Assembly (NCBI GenBank): GCA_051881355.1
Contig: JBJEPS010000001.1
Location: 1 to 8,045 of the forward strand
Origin: Fimenecus sp051881355
GTDB taxonomy: Bacteria > Bacillota > Clostridia > Oscillospirales > Acutalibacteraceae
Length of the DNA stretch: 8,045 nt
Reading direction: 5' to 3'
The translations under genes were made by a program, and so were the position numbers. A model generated the notes under the pieces. The model was given only the letters and a program-made list of their open reading frames with translations, ran no database searches and was not told the origin of the DNA. Positions 1 to 6,346 of the stretch are shown one piece after another. Position 1 is the first letter of the stretch. Every line of letters begins with the position of its first letter.

Positions 1-339
1 CGAATGGAAATGGACACCCTCTTCTTTAATCCGCCGGAGTTTTGCAAGCGAAAACACTTGAAATCCGCCGCTGTCCGTAAGAATCGGACCGTCCCAGCCC
101 GTGAATTTGTGTAAGCCGCCAAGCTCTTTAATCAGTGTATCGCCCGGGCGAACGTGTAAATGATACGTATTACAAAGCTGTACCTGACACCCAATATCCT
201 TTAAATCATAACTGGAAACGGCGCCTTTAATAGCCCCCGCAGTCGCTACATTCATAAATGCCGGTGTCCGCACCGTACCGTGAACGGTCTGAAATTCGCC
301 ACGACGAGCAGTCCCGTCTGTTTTTAAAACTGTAAACAT
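1..339 (-). CDS. tgt: Queuine/preQ1 tRNA-guanine transglycosylase, N-terminal part (runs off left edge)
   Basis: This enzyme exchanges the wobble guanine-34 of tRNAs with GUN anticodons (Tyr, His, Asn, Asp) for the queuosine precursor preQ1, in the cytoplasm. The 113 visible residues start MFTVLKTDGTARRGEF and carry the family landmarks: TPAFMNVATAGAIKG, the CNTYHLHVRPG segment at about 56-66, and the active-site motif LTDSGGFQVFSL at 87-98. Asp89 in that motif corresponds to the conserved catalytic base. The ATG at 337-339 is preceded by AGGAGC (345-350, read on the minus strand), which supports this start. Bacterial Tgt is usually about 370-380 residues, so roughly 30% is present; the nucleophilic Asp and the zinc site lie outside the window. 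It follows queA by 14 bases and is presumably co-transcribed with it. The family assignment is not in doubt. Confidence 0.97.
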   Translation of the reverse strand, partial: MFTVLKTDGTARRGEFQTVHGTVRTPAFMNVATAGAIKGAVSSYDLKDIGCQVQLCNTYHLHVRPGDTLIKELGGLHKFTGWDGPILTDSGGFQVFSLAKLRRIKEEGVHFHS

Positions 340-353
340 AAAATGCTCCTATA

Positions 354-1382
354 TTATACTAATAACATACAATCCCCAAAGGAAAAGAACCGATATTCCT
401 GTTCAACCGCTTCTTTGTATGCCGCCAAAACCTTTTCACGGTCATAAAATGCAGATACAAGCATAATCAGCGTGCTTTCAGGCAAATGGAAATTTGTAAG
501 CAACGCGTCAATACATTTGAATTCGTAACCGGGATAAATAAAAATGCTTGTCCAGCCGTCCGCGGCACAAATTTCACCGTTGAAGGTTACCACGCTTTCG
601 AGCGTGCGGCAACTGGTTGTACCAACAGCAATCACGCGCCCGCCCTTTTGCTTGGTTTCACGGATTAACGCGGCGGTTTCTTCAGACAAATGGTAATGCT
701 CCGAATGCATTTTGTGGTCCTCGATATTGTCCGCTTTCACAGGACGGAATGTGCCGATACCGACATGTAAAGTCACAAACCCGATTTTAACACCTTTTTG
801 TCGAATCTTTTCCATGAGTTCAGGCGTGAAATGCAAGCCAGCTGTCGGTGCGGCGGCAGAGCCGAGTTCTTTGGAATACACGGTCTGATACCGCTCACTG
901 TCTTCTAATTTCTCTGTAATATAATGCGGCAGCGGCATTTCTCCGACCTTTTCGAGCACAGGAAATATGGTATCACCGTCATAAAAAAAGCGAGCCAGAC
1001 GGTTACCGTTTTCTAAGACTTCTAAGACTTCCGCTTTCAAAAGTCCGTCGCCGAATGAAAACTTAGTACCGACCTTTGCGCGTCTGCCGGGACCGGTAAT
1101 CACTTCCCATACATCGTTTTCCTTTTGATTGAGCAACAGAAATTCCACATGTGCGCCCGTTTCTTCCTTTTCGCCGTACAGACGTGCGGGTAAAACGCGG
1201 GTATCATTTAAAATCAGACAATCATTTTCCTGTAAATAGTCTAAAATATCGTAAAAATGCTTGTGCTCGATTTCATCAGCAGCGCGGTGCAAAACCATCA
1301 TTTTCGAGTGGTCACGCGGTTCAATCGGCGTTTGTGCAATACGTTCTTTTGGTAAATCATAATAAAAATCTTGTTTCTTCAT
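354..1382 (-). CDS. queA: S-adenosylmethionine:tRNA ribosyltransferase-isomerase QueA
   Basis: QueA moves the ribosyl part of S-adenosylmethionine onto preQ1 already inserted in tRNA, giving epoxyqueuosine; this is the step after Tgt. The protein is 342 residues, the normal family length. Family motifs occur in order: the N-terminal DFYYDLPKERIAQTP with EPRDHSKMMVL (residues 5-31), NDTRVLPARL (59-68), GSAAAPTAGLHF (174-185), GTTSCRTLES (254-263) and TNFHLPESTL near the C-terminus (296-305). The ATG at 1380-1382 has GGGAG (1390-1394 on the minus strand) about 7 bases upstream. The neighbouring tgt downstream confirms a queuosine operon. It is transcribed away from the lysine operon. I did not find a strong promoter for it in the short stretch before its start, so its promoter is unassigned. 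The gene appears intact. Confidence 0.98.
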   Translation of the reverse strand: MKKQDFYYDLPKERIAQTPIEPRDHSKMMVLHRAADEIEHKHFYDILDYLQENDCLILNDTRVLPARLYGEKEETGAHVEFLLLNQKENDVWEVITGPGRRAKVGTKFSFGDGLLKAEVLEVLENGNRLARFFYDGDTIFPVLEKVGEMPLPHYITEKLEDSERYQTVYSKELGSAAAPTAGLHFTPELMEKIRQKGVKIGFVTLHVGIGTFRPVKADNIEDHKMHSEHYHLSEETAALIRETKQKGGRVIAVGTTSCRTLESVVTFNGEICAADGWTSIFIYPGYEFKCIDALLTNFHLPESTLIMLVSAFYDREKVLAAYKEAVEQEYRFFSFGDCMLLV

Positions 1383-1421
1383 AGGTATTCTCCCGACAAT
1401 GTTCCAAATCTGCTAAAATGA

Positions 1422-1450
1422 TTGACTTGTGAAAAGAAAAATGATATGAT
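1422..1450 (+). promoter_or_regulatory. Sigma-70-type promoter of the lysine-biosynthesis operon
   Basis: A -35 box TTGACT (1422-1427) and a -10 box TATGAT (1445-1450) are separated by exactly 17 bases. TG at 1442-1443 makes this an extended -10 element. Transcription should start near A1457/A1458, only a few bases before the 5' strand of riboswitch helix P1 at 1461. This placement fits a leader that begins almost directly with the aptamer. The call rests on sequence match and position only. Confidence 0.85.
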
Positions 1451-1460
1451 ATTCCCAACT

Positions 1461-1630
1461 GCAATAGAGGTGCAAAACACATCAGTAACGCACATCAAGT
1501 CAATCGGGGCTGTTCACTGTGCGTAAAAGGGTTTTTTGCCGAAAACAAATCAAACCGATTTTTGCTTTGTTTGGGTATGTTTGCGAACAGCAGCATAACT
1601 GTCATCATAAATTTGATGGAGTGCTATTGT
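1461..1630 (+). promoter_or_regulatory. Lysine riboswitch (L box) aptamer
   Basis: The segment carries the conserved L-box landmarks in order: AGAGGTGC (1466-1473), CAGTAACGCAC (1483-1493), GTGCGTAAAAGGG (1519-1531), GCCGAAAAC (1538-1546), and the 3' signature ACTGTCA (1598-1604) followed by TGGAGTGCTA (1617-1626). Helix P1 can form from GCAATAG (1461-1467) with CTATTGT (1624-1630). Other helices are visible: ACGCAC/GTGCGT (1488-1493 with 1519-1524), AAACAAA/TTTGTTT (1543-1549 with 1566-1572), TGTT/AACA (1578-1581 with 1586-1589) and CATC/GATG (1603-1606 with 1615-1618). Its length of about 170 bases is typical. It sits immediately upstream of asd-dapA-dapB, exactly the genes such a switch regulates. 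High lysine is expected to favour termination downstream and shut the operon off. A covariance-model search with the Rfam lysine family would confirm it. Confidence 0.95.
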
Positions 1631-1689
1631 AAACACAGCGCATTTGCGCGGTGCTGCAAGTTTGCACAAAATTTATGATGACCGGTTGT
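1595..1689 (+). promoter_or_regulatory. Predicted antiterminator helix of the lysine riboswitch
   Basis: Bases 1601-1614 are perfectly complementary to 1669-1682 (14 pairs, core CATCATAAATTT with AAATTTATGATG). The pairing continues outward after one bulged C (1683): T1600-G1684 wobble, C1599-G1685, A1598-T1686, A1597-T1687, T1596-G1688 wobble and A1595-T1689. This long helix would use up the 3' signature of the aptamer (ACTGTCA) and the whole 5' arm of the terminator hairpin. It therefore cannot coexist with either lysine-bound aptamer or terminator. The enclosed loop (1615-1668) contains a small GCGC-ATTT-GCGC hairpin (1638-1649). The pairing is seen in the sequence; its role is inferred. 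Confidence 0.75.
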
Positions 1690-1706
1690 AACGACCGGCT
1701 TTTTTT
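1682..1706 (+). terminator. Riboswitch-controlled intrinsic terminator
   Basis: CCGGTTG (1682-1688) pairs with CGACCGG (1692-1698) around a TAA loop, giving a 7-pair stem with one T-G wobble. The stem is followed by C and seven T residues (1700-1706). It lies between the lysine aptamer and asd, 40 bases before the start codon, so termination here would prevent expression of the entire operon. Its 5' arm is shared with the predicted antiterminator. Confidence 0.9.
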
Positions 1707-1746
1707 ATGCAGACAATAGAATAACACGTTTTGGAGGTAAACACAA

Positions 1747-2829
1747 GTGGAAAAACAGTATAATGTCGGTGTAATCGGTGCAACGGGTATGGTTGGGCAA
1801 AGATTTTTAACGCTTTTAAGTAATCACCCGTGGTTCAATGTGAAGGTTGTCGCGGCAAGTCCGCGTTCGGCAGGTAAAAAATATGCGGATGCCGTCGGGG
1901 CAAAATGGTGCATGGACGAAGCAATCCCTGAAAATGTCAAAGACCTTGTTGTGATGGACGCGACAGGCGATGTTGAAAAAATCGCTTCGATAGTAGATTT
2001 TGTATTTTGCGCCGTAGATATGAAAAAAGATGAAATTAAAGCGCTTGAGGAGCGCTACGCAAAAGCGGAATGTCCTGTGATTTCCAACAACAGTGCAAAC
2101 CGTCATACCCCGGATGTGCCGATGGTTGTGCCGGAACTCAATGCGGAGCACATACACATTATTCCTGCACAGAGAAAACGTCTCGGCACAAAACGCGGGT
2201 TTATTGCGGTGAAATCCAATTGCTCCTTGCAAAGCTATGTACCTGCGTTGTTCCCGCTTTCTCAGTTCGGTGTGAAAGATGTTTTGGTTTGCACCTATCA
2301 GGCAATTTCCGGTGCCGGAAAAACCTTTGAAACCTGGCCGGAAATGGTGGACAATGTCATTCCCTATATCGGCGGCGAGGAAGAAAAGAGCGAGCAGGAA
2401 CCTTTGAAGATTTGGGGCAAAATTGACGGTGACGTTATCAAACCTGCCACCTCCCCCAATTTCACGGCACAATGCCTGCGCGTTCCCGTTTCAAACGGGC
2501 ATATGGGTGCTGTGTTTGTGCGTTTTGAGAATAAGCCGTCTAAAGAAGAAATTTTGGATGTTTGGAAAAATTTCAAAGGCAGAGCACAGGAATTGAATTT
2601 GCCGAGCGCGCCGAAACAGTTTCTCAACTATTTTGCAGAAGACAATATGCCGCAGACCAAACTCAACCGTATGCTGGAGGGCGGTATGGCAATTTCGATT
2701 GGCAGACTGCGTGAAGATACGCAGTATGATTATAAGTTTGTCTGCCTTTCTCACAACACGCTGCGCGGGGCTGCCGGCGGCGGTGTCTTGCTTGCTGAGC
2801 TGCTTTGCGCGGAAGGCTATATGGACTGA
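1747..2829 (+). CDS. asd: Aspartate-semialdehyde dehydrogenase, archaeal/fungal-type
   Basis: This enzyme reduces aspartyl-4-phosphate to aspartate semialdehyde with NADPH, the branch point to lysine/DAP and to threonine and methionine. The 360-residue protein opens with a Rossmann fold and the nucleotide-binding loop GATGMVG at 11-17. The catalytic cysteine is Cys159 in VKSNCSLQS, SGAGKT lies at 188-193 and the probable active-site base is His252 in PVSNGHMG. The sequence, including NHPWFNVKVVAAS and the length, resembles the archaeal/fungal subfamily more than the E. coli or Bacillus type. The start is GTG (1747-1749); GGAGG at 1733-1737, nine bases upstream, decides it. It is the first gene of the operon, behind the lysine riboswitch; dapA follows 20 bases after its stop. 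Function is secure, while subfamily placement is by eye. Confidence 0.96.
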   Translation: MEKQYNVGVIGATGMVGQRFLTLLSNHPWFNVKVVAASPRSAGKKYADAVGAKWCMDEAIPENVKDLVVMDATGDVEKIASIVDFVFCAVDMKKDEIKALEERYAKAECPVISNNSANRHTPDVPMVVPELNAEHIHIIPAQRKRLGTKRGFIAVKSNCSLQSYVPALFPLSQFGVKDVLVCTYQAISGAGKTFETWPEMVDNVIPYIGGEEEKSEQEPLKIWGKIDGDVIKPATSPNFTAQCLRVPVSNGHMGAVFVRFENKPSKEEILDVWKNFKGRAQELNLPSAPKQFLNYFAEDNMPQTKLNRMLEGGMAISIGRLREDTQYDYKFVCLSHNTLRGAAGGGVLLAELLCAEGYMD

Positions 2830-2849
2830 TTGATTTGGAGGTTATTTCT

Positions 2850-3740
2850 ATGAAAAAGCCGATTTTTACAGGCGCAGGCGTTGCGATTATTACCCCGTTT
2901 ACCGCGGACGGTGCGGTGAACTATCCTGCTTTGAAAACCATTTTAGAATATCAGATCGCCCACGGAACGGACGCAATTGTGATTTGCGGTACCACAGGTG
3001 AAAGCGCAACGCTAACGCACGAGGAGCATACCGAAGCCATCCGTTTTACTGTGGAAACCGTTGCAGGCAGAATTCCCGTGATTGCGGGAACAGGCAGTAA
3101 CGATACGGCATATGCTTTAAAGCTTTCCAACGAAGCGGAAAAAATCGGCGTAGACGGTCTTTTGATGGTCACGCCGTATTACAACAAGGCTTCACAAGAA
3201 GGGCTGTATAAGCACTATACTTTCCTTGCCGACCGCGTTTCCACACCAATTATCATTTATAATGTGCCGAGCCGCACCGGGTGCGAAGTCAAACCCGAAA
3301 CCTATGCGGAATTGTCGCATCATAAAATGATTTACGGTGCAAAAGAAGCCACCGGTAATCTTTCTTCGATAACAAAAACCATTTCGCTTTGTGACCCCGA
3401 TTTTTCGGTCTATTCGGGCAATGATGACCAGATTACGCCGATTATGTCTTTGGGCGGCAAAGGTGTGATTTCCGTGCTTTCAAATATTGCCCCGCAGGTT
3501 GCGCACGATATTGCCGCGTCGGCATTAAACGGCGACTTTGAAACCAGCTGCAAATTACAGTTGGAATATTTGGAACTCTGCAATGCGATGTTCATGGATG
3601 TCAATCCCATTCCCGTCAAGCAAGCTATGCGTATGATGGGCTTTGATGCAGGTCCGCTGCGTATGCCGCTTTGTGATATGAACGAAGCAAACACCGCAAA
3701 ATTGGAAGCTGTTATGCGCAAATACGGTCTTGTGAAATAA
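2850..3740 (+). CDS. dapA: 4-hydroxy-tetrahydrodipicolinate synthase
   Basis: DapA condenses pyruvate with aspartate semialdehyde to give 4-hydroxy-tetrahydrodipicolinate, the first committed step to lysine and DAP. The protein is 296 residues, a normal length, and is a single TIM-barrel domain. Key residues are visible: the GTTGES motif at 47-52 (Thr48, Thr49), Tyr111 in TPYYN, Tyr137 in IIYNVPSRTG, Arg142 for substrate carboxylate binding, and the Schiff-base Lys165 in YGAKEATG. The open frame extends back to 2805 into the end of asd, but the ATG at 2850 is chosen because GGAGG (2837-2841) lies eight bases before it and MKKPIFTGAG matches family N-termini. Allosteric lysine sensitivity cannot be judged from the sequence alone. 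Confidence 0.98.
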   Translation: MKKPIFTGAGVAIITPFTADGAVNYPALKTILEYQIAHGTDAIVICGTTGESATLTHEEHTEAIRFTVETVAGRIPVIAGTGSNDTAYALKLSNEAEKIGVDGLLMVTPYYNKASQEGLYKHYTFLADRVSTPIIIYNVPSRTGCEVKPETYAELSHHKMIYGAKEATGNLSSITKTISLCDPDFSVYSGNDDQITPIMSLGGKGVISVLSNIAPQVAHDIAASALNGDFETSCKLQLEYLELCNAMFMDVNPIPVKQAMRMMGFDAGPLRMPLCDMNEANTAKLEAVMRKYGLVK

Positions 3741-3764
3741 ACAAACTTTTCGGGATGTGAAATC

Positions 3765-4520
3765 ATGACAAGGATTATATTAAGCGGTTGTTTTGGGCAC
3801 ATGGGGCAAGTCATTACCGATTGTGTGCGCCGCCGTGAAGACTGTGAAATTGTTGCCGGCGTGGATATCGGCGAAGGCGTTGCCGAGTATCCTGTTTTTA
3901 AAAGCTTTTCGGATTTAACAGTAGATTGTGATGTAATTATTGATTTTTCGCATCCGTCGGTACTGGACAGCTTACTTCGCTTCGCTACGGCGCACAAATG
4001 CGCAGCAGTAGTTGCGACAACCGGTCTTTCCGACGAACAAATTGAAAAGCTCAAAATTGCCGCACAGGAAGCACCCATCTTTTTTTCTGCAAATATGTCT
4101 ATCGGTGTCAGTTTAATTGCAGAGCTGGCGGCAAAAGCGGCACGTGTGCTGGACGGCGCTTTTGACATTGAAATCGTCGAAATGCACCACAATCAAAAAC
4201 TGGATGCACCGAGCGGTACAGCTTTGATGTTAGCGGATACCATTTCCGAAGCACTTTCTGAAAAACCGCATTATGAATTTGACCGTCATTCCAAACGCGC
4301 TAAGCGTGACCCGAACGAAATCGGGATTCATGCCGTGCGCGGCGGCACGATTGTAGGTGAACACGAAATTATCTTTGCGGGACTGGACGAGGTCATCAAA
4401 ATATCACACTCGGCACGTTCTAAGAACCTTTTCGCAGTTGGCGCGGTTAACGCCGCGGTTTTCTTAAACGGCAAGCCTGCTAAGCTGTATTCGATGAAGG
4501 ACTTGGTCGATAATAAATAA
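3765..4520 (+). CDS. dapB: 4-hydroxy-tetrahydrodipicolinate reductase
   Basis: DapB reduces the DapA product to tetrahydrodipicolinate using NADH or NADPH. The 251-residue protein has the N-terminal nucleotide-binding loop GCFGHMG (8-14), ATTGLS at 84-89, SANMSIGV at 108-115, and the catalytic motif EMHHNQKLDAPSGTA (139-153). His141 and Lys145 are the expected catalytic residues, and VRGG at 191-194 is also typical. The cofactor-specificity loop reads VDIGEG (33-38), acidic and without the basic residue of strictly NADPH-preferring relatives, so NADH use is plausible. The ATG start is 24 bases after dapA; the ribosome site is weak (GGGATG, 3752-3757), which may rely on translational coupling. 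The long reverse-strand open frame over this gene is treated as a shadow. Confidence 0.98.
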   Translation: MTRIILSGCFGHMGQVITDCVRRREDCEIVAGVDIGEGVAEYPVFKSFSDLTVDCDVIIDFSHPSVLDSLLRFATAHKCAAVVATTGLSDEQIEKLKIAAQEAPIFFSANMSIGVSLIAELAAKAARVLDGAFDIEIVEMHHNQKLDAPSGTALMLADTISEALSEKPHYEFDRHSKRAKRDPNEIGIHAVRGGTIVGEHEIIFAGLDEVIKISHSARSKNLFAVGAVNAAVFLNGKPAKLYSMKDLVDNK

Positions 4521-4533
4521 CGGAGGCGTTTTT

Positions 4534-4995
4534 ATGAATACTGTGCAAAGCATAACCGTTGTTGAAGATGTTACATTGATTTCTTTGCAAGACTCCCCTG
4601 CCGATATTACGTTGATTTCCAAAATCTTTGAAATGATTTCAAATGCAGGCATTGATGTGGATATGATTTCCCAAACCCCGCCGCACCGTAATATGCCCGA
4701 CCTTTCTTTTACCATTTCAGGTGAGGATATGGGCAAGGTGTTGGAGATTTCCGCAAATCTGCGCGAATTAAACCCAGACTTGAAGCTATCCATCAGCAAC
4801 GGGCATTGTAAAATCTCTGTGTTCGGCGAAGGTATGCGCGGTTGCCCCGGCGTTGCTTGCAAGGTGTTTAACGCAATGGCTAAAGCAAATGCGGACATCA
4901 GTATGATTACGACTTCTGAAGTAGACATTTCTGTTTTGGTTGCCAAAGCGGATTTGGAAAATACTTTGGAAGAACTACACAAGGTTTTTGGCTAA
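4534..4995 (+). CDS. Stand-alone double ACT-domain protein resembling the aspartokinase regulatory subunit
   Basis: This 153-residue protein has two ACT domains and no catalytic domain. The first (about 12-70) contains VTLISLQDSPADITLISKIF and IDVDMISQ (40-47). The second (about 91-153) contains GEGMRGCPGVACKVF and the signature TTSEVDISVL (126-135). Both closely follow the C-terminal lysine/threonine-sensing region of aspartokinases, including the conserved Gln in DMISQ and the TSE-x-x-IS motif. In Bacillus-type enzymes an equivalent polypeptide of about 160 residues is made from an internal start within lysC. Here it is a separate gene, 13 bases after dapB, with GGAGG at 4522-4526. The kinase motif region (KFGG and following) is absent upstream. 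It may bind lysine or threonine and regulate a separate aspartokinase or DapA; that role is inference. It is the last gene before a terminator. Confidence 0.85.
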   Translation: MNTVQSITVVEDVTLISLQDSPADITLISKIFEMISNAGIDVDMISQTPPHRNMPDLSFTISGEDMGKVLEISANLRELNPDLKLSISNGHCKISVFGEGMRGCPGVACKVFNAMAKANADISMITTSEVDISVLVAKADLENTLEELHKVFG

Positions 4996-5011
4996 AAACA
5001 AATTGCATATG

Positions 5012-5058
5012 AAAAAACACCGCTTTTGACCGAGGAAATCAAAAGCGGTGCTTCTTTT
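5012..5058. terminator. Bidirectional intrinsic terminator between the convergent dap operon and tyrS
   Basis: CACCGCTTTTGA (5018-5029) and TCAAAAGCGGTG (5039-5050) form a perfect 12-pair stem with a nine-base loop. On the plus strand it is followed by CTTCTTTT (5051-5058). On the minus strand the six A residues at 5012-5017 become a run of six U. The hairpin starts 22 bases after the ACT gene ends and lies 16 bases beyond the tyrS stop, so it can end both transcripts. The U-tract is better on the tyrS side. Confidence 0.93.
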
Positions 5059-5066
5059 ATGCGAAA

Positions 5067-6293
5067 TTATTCCACTGTAACCTTGTAAAAGACCTTTTTG
5101 CCTTTTTTGAGAATAATATGCCCTTTTTCAAAATCCACCGTAGAAACGGTCGTCAGCGGATCTGTGACCTTTTGGTCATCTACCGAAACACCGCCCTGCT
5201 GAATTAAACGTCTGCCCTCACCGTTGGATTTAATCAAACCGGCTTTGAGCATAATTTTAATAATTTGCACCTGTCCGTCTTCAAAATCGTCTGCCGAAAG
5301 TGTCACGGAAGGCATATTGTCGGTATTCGCCGCACCCGAGAACAGCGCGCGTGCCGCCTCCTGCGCTTTGGTTGCCTTTTCCTCGCCGTGCACAAGTGCC
5401 GTTAATTCATACGCCAAAATTTCTTTTGCCTTATTTAACTCGCTCCCCTGCCATGATTCCATTGCATCAATCTCTTCTAACGGCAGGAAAGTCAGCATTC
5501 GAATGCATTTCAAGACATCGGCGTCGTCCACATTGCGCCAATACTGATAATAGTCAAACGGCGATGTTTTGTTTTCGTCGAGCCACACCGCACCCGACTG
5601 CGTTTTGCCCATCTTTTTGCCCTCGGAATTTAAGAGCAAAGTAATGGTCATTGCGTACGCATCTTTGCCGAGCTTACGGCGGATAAGTTCTGTACCGCCG
5701 AGCATATTACTCCATTGGTCATCGCCACCGAACTGCATATTACAGCCGTATTTTTGGAACAACTCGTAGAAATCGTAGCTTTGCATAATCATATAGTTGA
5801 ACTCTAAAAAGCTCAAGCCTTTTTCCATACGCTGTTTGTAGCATTCCGCCGTAAGCATGCGATTTACACTGAAACAAGCACCGACTTCACGTAAAAGCTC
5901 AATGTAGTTTAAGTCCATCAGCCAGTCAGCATTATTGACCATCAGTGCTTTGCCATCGGAAAAGTCAATAAAACGGCTCATTTGCTTTTTAAAGCATTCA
6001 CAGTTGTGTTGAATGGTTTCAGGGGTAAGCATTTGGCGCATATCGCTTCTGCCCGAGGGGTCGCCAATCATACCCGTACCGCCGCCGATTAACGCTATCG
6101 GCTTGTTGCCTGCCATTTGTAAACGCTTCATTAAACAAAGCGCCATAAAGTGCCCAACGTGCAAGCTATCTGCCGTGGGGTCAAAGCCGATATAAAACAC
6201 AGCCTTCCCGTTGTTGACAAGGTCACGGATTTCTTTTTCGTCCGTCACCTGTGCAATTAAACCACGCGCTTGTAATTCTTCATAAACGCCCAT
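5067..6293 (-). CDS. tyrS: Tyrosyl-tRNA synthetase
   Basis: TyrS charges tRNA-Tyr with tyrosine in the cytoplasm. The 408-residue protein is a class I synthetase: the HIGH-type motif is HVGH at 45-48, following YIGFDPTADSL, and the KMSKS-type loop is KMGKT at 227-231. Tyrosine-pocket landmarks include Tyr34, Tyr167 and Gln171 in NYMIMQSYD, and GGDDQWSN at 189-196. An S4 RNA-binding domain covers about 343-408 (GEGRRLIQQGGVSVDD). The frame stays open upstream to 6389, but that stretch is the T-box leader; the ATG at 6291-6293 is chosen because GGAGG (6302-6306 on the minus strand) is eight bases upstream and MGVYEELQARG is family-like. Expression should rise when uncharged tRNA-Tyr accumulates. 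Confidence 0.98.
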   Translation of the reverse strand: MGVYEELQARGLIAQVTDEKEIRDLVNNGKAVFYIGFDPTADSLHVGHFMALCLMKRLQMAGNKPIALIGGGTGMIGDPSGRSDMRQMLTPETIQHNCECFKKQMSRFIDFSDGKALMVNNADWLMDLNYIELLREVGACFSVNRMLTAECYKQRMEKGLSFLEFNYMIMQSYDFYELFQKYGCNMQFGGDDQWSNMLGGTELIRRKLGKDAYAMTITLLLNSEGKKMGKTQSGAVWLDENKTSPFDYYQYWRNVDDADVLKCIRMLTFLPLEEIDAMESWQGSELNKAKEILAYELTALVHGEEKATKAQEAARALFSGAANTDNMPSVTLSADDFEDGQVQIIKIMLKAGLIKSNGEGRRLIQQGGVSVDDQKVTDPLTTVSTVDFEKGHIILKKGKKVFYKVTVE

Positions 6294-6320
6294 TTTTCGT
6301 TCCTCCGTAAATAAATAAAT

Positions 6321-6346
6321 AAAAAGCCCTCTGTAAAACAGAGGGC
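6321..6346 (-). terminator. T-box-controlled intrinsic terminator before tyrS
   Basis: On the minus strand, GCCCTCTGT (6346-6338) pairs with ACAGAGGGC (6334-6326) around a three-base loop, giving nine pairs followed by five U residues (6325-6321). The 5' arm contains the CCTC that the T-box antiterminator needs, so the two structures are mutually exclusive. It lies about 27 bases before the tyrS start codon. Confidence 0.94.

Noticed and set aside
1816..2472. 218-codon minus-strand open frame inside asd
   Set aside because: It is fully antisense to asd, is rich in Cys, Phe, His and Arg as shadow frames are, and resembles no family.
3410..4192. 260-codon open frame on the minus strand across the dapA-dapB junction
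   Set aside because: It lies antisense to two certain genes, has low-complexity serine/alanine/threonine-rich composition typical of a reverse-frame shadow, and no recognisable domain.
5018..5050. The inverted repeat as a mobile-element or attachment site
   Set aside because: Its position between two convergent stop codons and the flanking A and T runs fit a bidirectional terminator; no target duplication or transposase is present.
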